DNA of 64,000 nucleotides. It comes from Welwitschia mirabilis (lineage: Eukaryota > Gnetophyta > Gnetopsida > Welwitschiales). A program made the translations under genes and the position numbers. Below the pieces are notes generated by a model. It worked only from the letters and a program-made list of their open reading frames with translations, was not told where the DNA came from and made no database searches. Where the stretch lies: assembly GCA_051453625.1 (NCBI GenBank), contig JBOZIK010000001.1, forward strand, positions 152,427,101 to 152,491,100, read 5' to 3'. The number at the start of each line of letters is the position of its first letter. Position 1 is the stretch's first letter. This document shows positions 61,526 through 64,000 of the stretch, one piece after another.

Positions 61526-64000
61526 CCTTAATGATGATGGTGTTATTATTTCTAAGAGAGTTGAAGTTGTCTAAACTAAAACTTGTAGGAGGAGATATGT
61601 TTAAGATGCTCCAAAGTTCTTTTATAAAAGAAAATTGGATGAACAAATGATGTTGAGTCTCATTAACTTTATGACACATGGAATAATTTTGATCTATTCT
61701 AAAGTTTCTTTAAATCAGTTTATCTATTGTAGAAATGCATCATTTTAGTATATACTACCAAAACATCTTTATTTTCTTAGGAATAGCAAGCTTTCATAAT
61801 CTTTTCCATTTATTATCATACTTAAAAAGATCATATTACATTTTAAAGATGCTTATTTTAGCATTTTTAATGGGAAGGTTTTGATTTTTAAAAATCTAAA
61901 GCCAATTTTCCTTGTGTAATAGATCATTTACCTCTAAAATAAAGAATGTCTTTCCTTATCTTTATACTCTTTCTTGGAAATTTTTATTCAAGGAATCTTA
62001 TTTTATAAATAAAATCTATGATAGTGCTTAGCTAAAATGCATTTAATTATATTTAAAATTCTTCTCATTCCAAGATCCCCTACTTTCTTTATCATGTTAA
62101 TTTGATTAAAATTATTAAGGTTGAATCTCTTATGGGATTTTTCACTTAACCAAATGAAGTCTCTAATTAGATTATTAATTATGCTATAAAATTTATTAAA
62201 GATAGGGAAAAAAGTAGTAGGGTATATAGTCATGCTTACCAAGCATGATTTAGCAAGAAGGATTTTGCTTATACTTGAAAGAAAATAGTTATCCCATATA
62301 GTTAACCAAACTATAATTTTATAGACTAAGAGGGGACAAATGATTTTTGTGATTTGATTTGGATTAAGAATAAGTCCAATATAAGCATTTAGAGAGTTTG
62401 CTAGAGCAGATTGAAAAATCTTTAGAATGTTTAATTTTCTCTGTTGATGCATATTCATCAACAATAGTTTTGATTGATGCTAGCTAATAGTAAGACCTTA
62501 AAAATTTTGAAATTATTCAATATATTGTAAGCTTGATGAGCCATGAGGAGGCTAGGATCTAAGCACAACAATACCGCATCTGTAAATTAAAAAATAAAGA
62601 AGGAGAAAGCTAATTTAATTGACAAGAATTTTACTTAAAAAACCTACCTAAAGAGTCCTTAATCAAAACAAAAATGCATGGAGATAAAAAAACACCATAA
62701 CAAAGATAGTTACCACCTTGGAAATAGCCATATCACTTATTGTTTACCATTATAGAGAAGGTTGATATGGATATACAAACATGAATAAGATTCTTGAGTG
62801 ATGTGGAGAGACTACGCTTTTGTAATATAAAGTTTACTATTTTCCACTGCAATATGTTAAATCTTTCACTATGTCTAGTTTGAAAAATATTGTAGGTTTT
62901 TTCTTTCAATGGTATAAGTGAACGATTTTATTAGACAAAATAATGGTATCATAGATGACTATTATAGATATAAATCTAGATTAAGAATTCAGTACCATGG
63001 GTTTTTAATCAACCGAAAATTATCTTTAAGTGAATATTATAAACAAATTACATAAGTTGATTGACCTATATTATTATGGATGATCTAAATCTTATGATTT
63101 AGGAATAAGAATAATGAGAGTATTCTTGAATGACTTGTAGAAAGTACATTTTTTAAAGGTTTCTTGAACTATAGCACATATATACATCTTGATGAAATCA
63201 CAAAAGCTTTGGTATAAGTTCATTGTAAATCCATTAAGGTTAAGAGCACATTTTTTTCATTACATTGATTATTCCTATAATTTCATCCTTTTTAACTCTT
63301 TGATTTAGATAAAATAGTTGATATTTTAAAATAGAAGGACTAACTAGTATGTGTTCCAAGTCCACTAGCTTTTTTGTGCAAAGATTCCAGAAGTATCTAA
63401 TGAAAGGGGCTGCAGTATACTAGTTACTCTTATAGTACATTATAGACATACTCTACTATATCTAGCTTTTTTATCTATTTCTATTAGCTATTTGAAAGAA
63501 GAATTCCATGTTATAGTCTCCTTCATTAAGCCAATAAATTATTGATCTTCATTTTTAATAGATTTCTTCCTATGAGAAGATGTTATAAATTTGGGAAATA
63601 AGGTGCTTTTCATAATTTGTAATGCTACTAGTAGTCTTATTATGATTTAGAATAATAGTAAGATCTTTCAATAATTAAATTTTAACATTTGTAAAGGAGT
63701 AATTTAACTATCTCTTCTAACAAATAAGTTCATGCATTAACATTTTAAGCTTTTGAAATAATCCATAAGTACCTTCTACCAAGTGTTCGAAATAAGCTTG
63801 AGAAGATTAAAGAAGTTTAAATCTTTTAGCCATGTGTACATAAAGAAGAATAGAGATTCATTCTAAGGAGATTTCATAGTTAAAACTATAGGCCTATGAG
63901 AGTCGATAGTTAAAACTATAGGTCTATGCTTTAAAAAAGATCTGGCTTTGACTTTAAGAAAGAATACACATTTAAATCCTGATCATGCATCTATTAATTA
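61526..64000 (-). pseudogene. L1-type LINE ORF2 relic (reverse transcriptase to zf-RVT), interrupted by element B
   Basis: Read downwards from the window edge. Near 63,300 KKDEIIGIINVMKK is the block before the reverse transcriptase ('eEi..ai..m...ksPGPDG'). Near 62,720-62,640 YGYFQGG and LSPCIFVLIKDSLGRF match 'qGDPLSPylFvl..d.Lgr'. Near 62,575 TDAVLLCLDPSLLMAHQAYN is the catalytic ADD block with the site lost. The open stretch 62,464-62,003 has YIGLILNPNQITK, WDNYFLSSISKILLAKSCLV and LIRDFIWLSEKSHKRFN, the usual connection region. Zf-RVT follows at 61,760-61,600 (CHKVNETQHHLF). The endonuclease would lie beyond the window edge. The 3' end continues at 53,700-53,600. Confidence 0.88.

Overview
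This window is nuclear DNA from a land plant. It is very AT-rich, contains one intact protein-coding gene, and otherwise consists mainly of old, mutated transposable elements. The pattern is a GC-rich, CpG-rich gene inside sequence where most transposon codons show G-to-A or C-to-T changes. This fits long-term deamination of methylated repeats and resembles descriptions of gnetophyte genomes such as Welwitschia. The lineage is an inference, since no marker gene settles it.

Layout. 1-1009: no recognisable feature. 1010-10406: element A, a Ty1/copia LTR retrotransposon with gag, pol and a downstream envelope-like ORF, plus a duplicated and gapped 5' LTR. 10407-13850: nothing clear. 13850-16580: minus-strand relics of two non-LTR retrotransposons, an L1-type ORF1 and a second endonuclease/reverse transcriptase. 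16658-20314: element C, a short gag-only copia element. 21589-22078 and 28986-29506: two copies of a foldback (MITE-like) element rich in TTGAC cores, lying either side of the gene. 22516-22940: a 79-bp minisatellite. 26468-28330: the intact gene, a SPARK-domain receptor-like kinase of the At1g11050 type. 28410-28640: a PPR gene relic on the minus strand. 30020-34740: a minus-strand Helitron Rep/helicase pseudogene, almost full length. 36450-37050: a less decayed island with G-box motifs. 44200-49030: a minus-strand L1 LINE with ORF1, endonuclease, reverse transcriptase and zf-RVT all recognisable. 53701-61525: element B, a complete but pol-less copia element with a perfect CAAAG target-site duplication, inserted into the 3' coding end of another L1 LINE whose pieces lie at 53600-53700 and 61526-64000.

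All three LTR elements lie on the plus strand, while all LINEs and the Helitron lie on the minus strand. Elements A and B share an envelope-like 3' ORF, a gag type, the tail of the LTR, and clusters of an AGACATCT/AGATGTCT motif in the LTR, so they are related families. Elements B and C lack pol and would have needed another element's enzymes to move. Apart from the kinase I see no intact open gene. Element edges are firm where LTR ends, primer-binding sites and target duplications are visible, and approximate for the LINEs and the Helitron.
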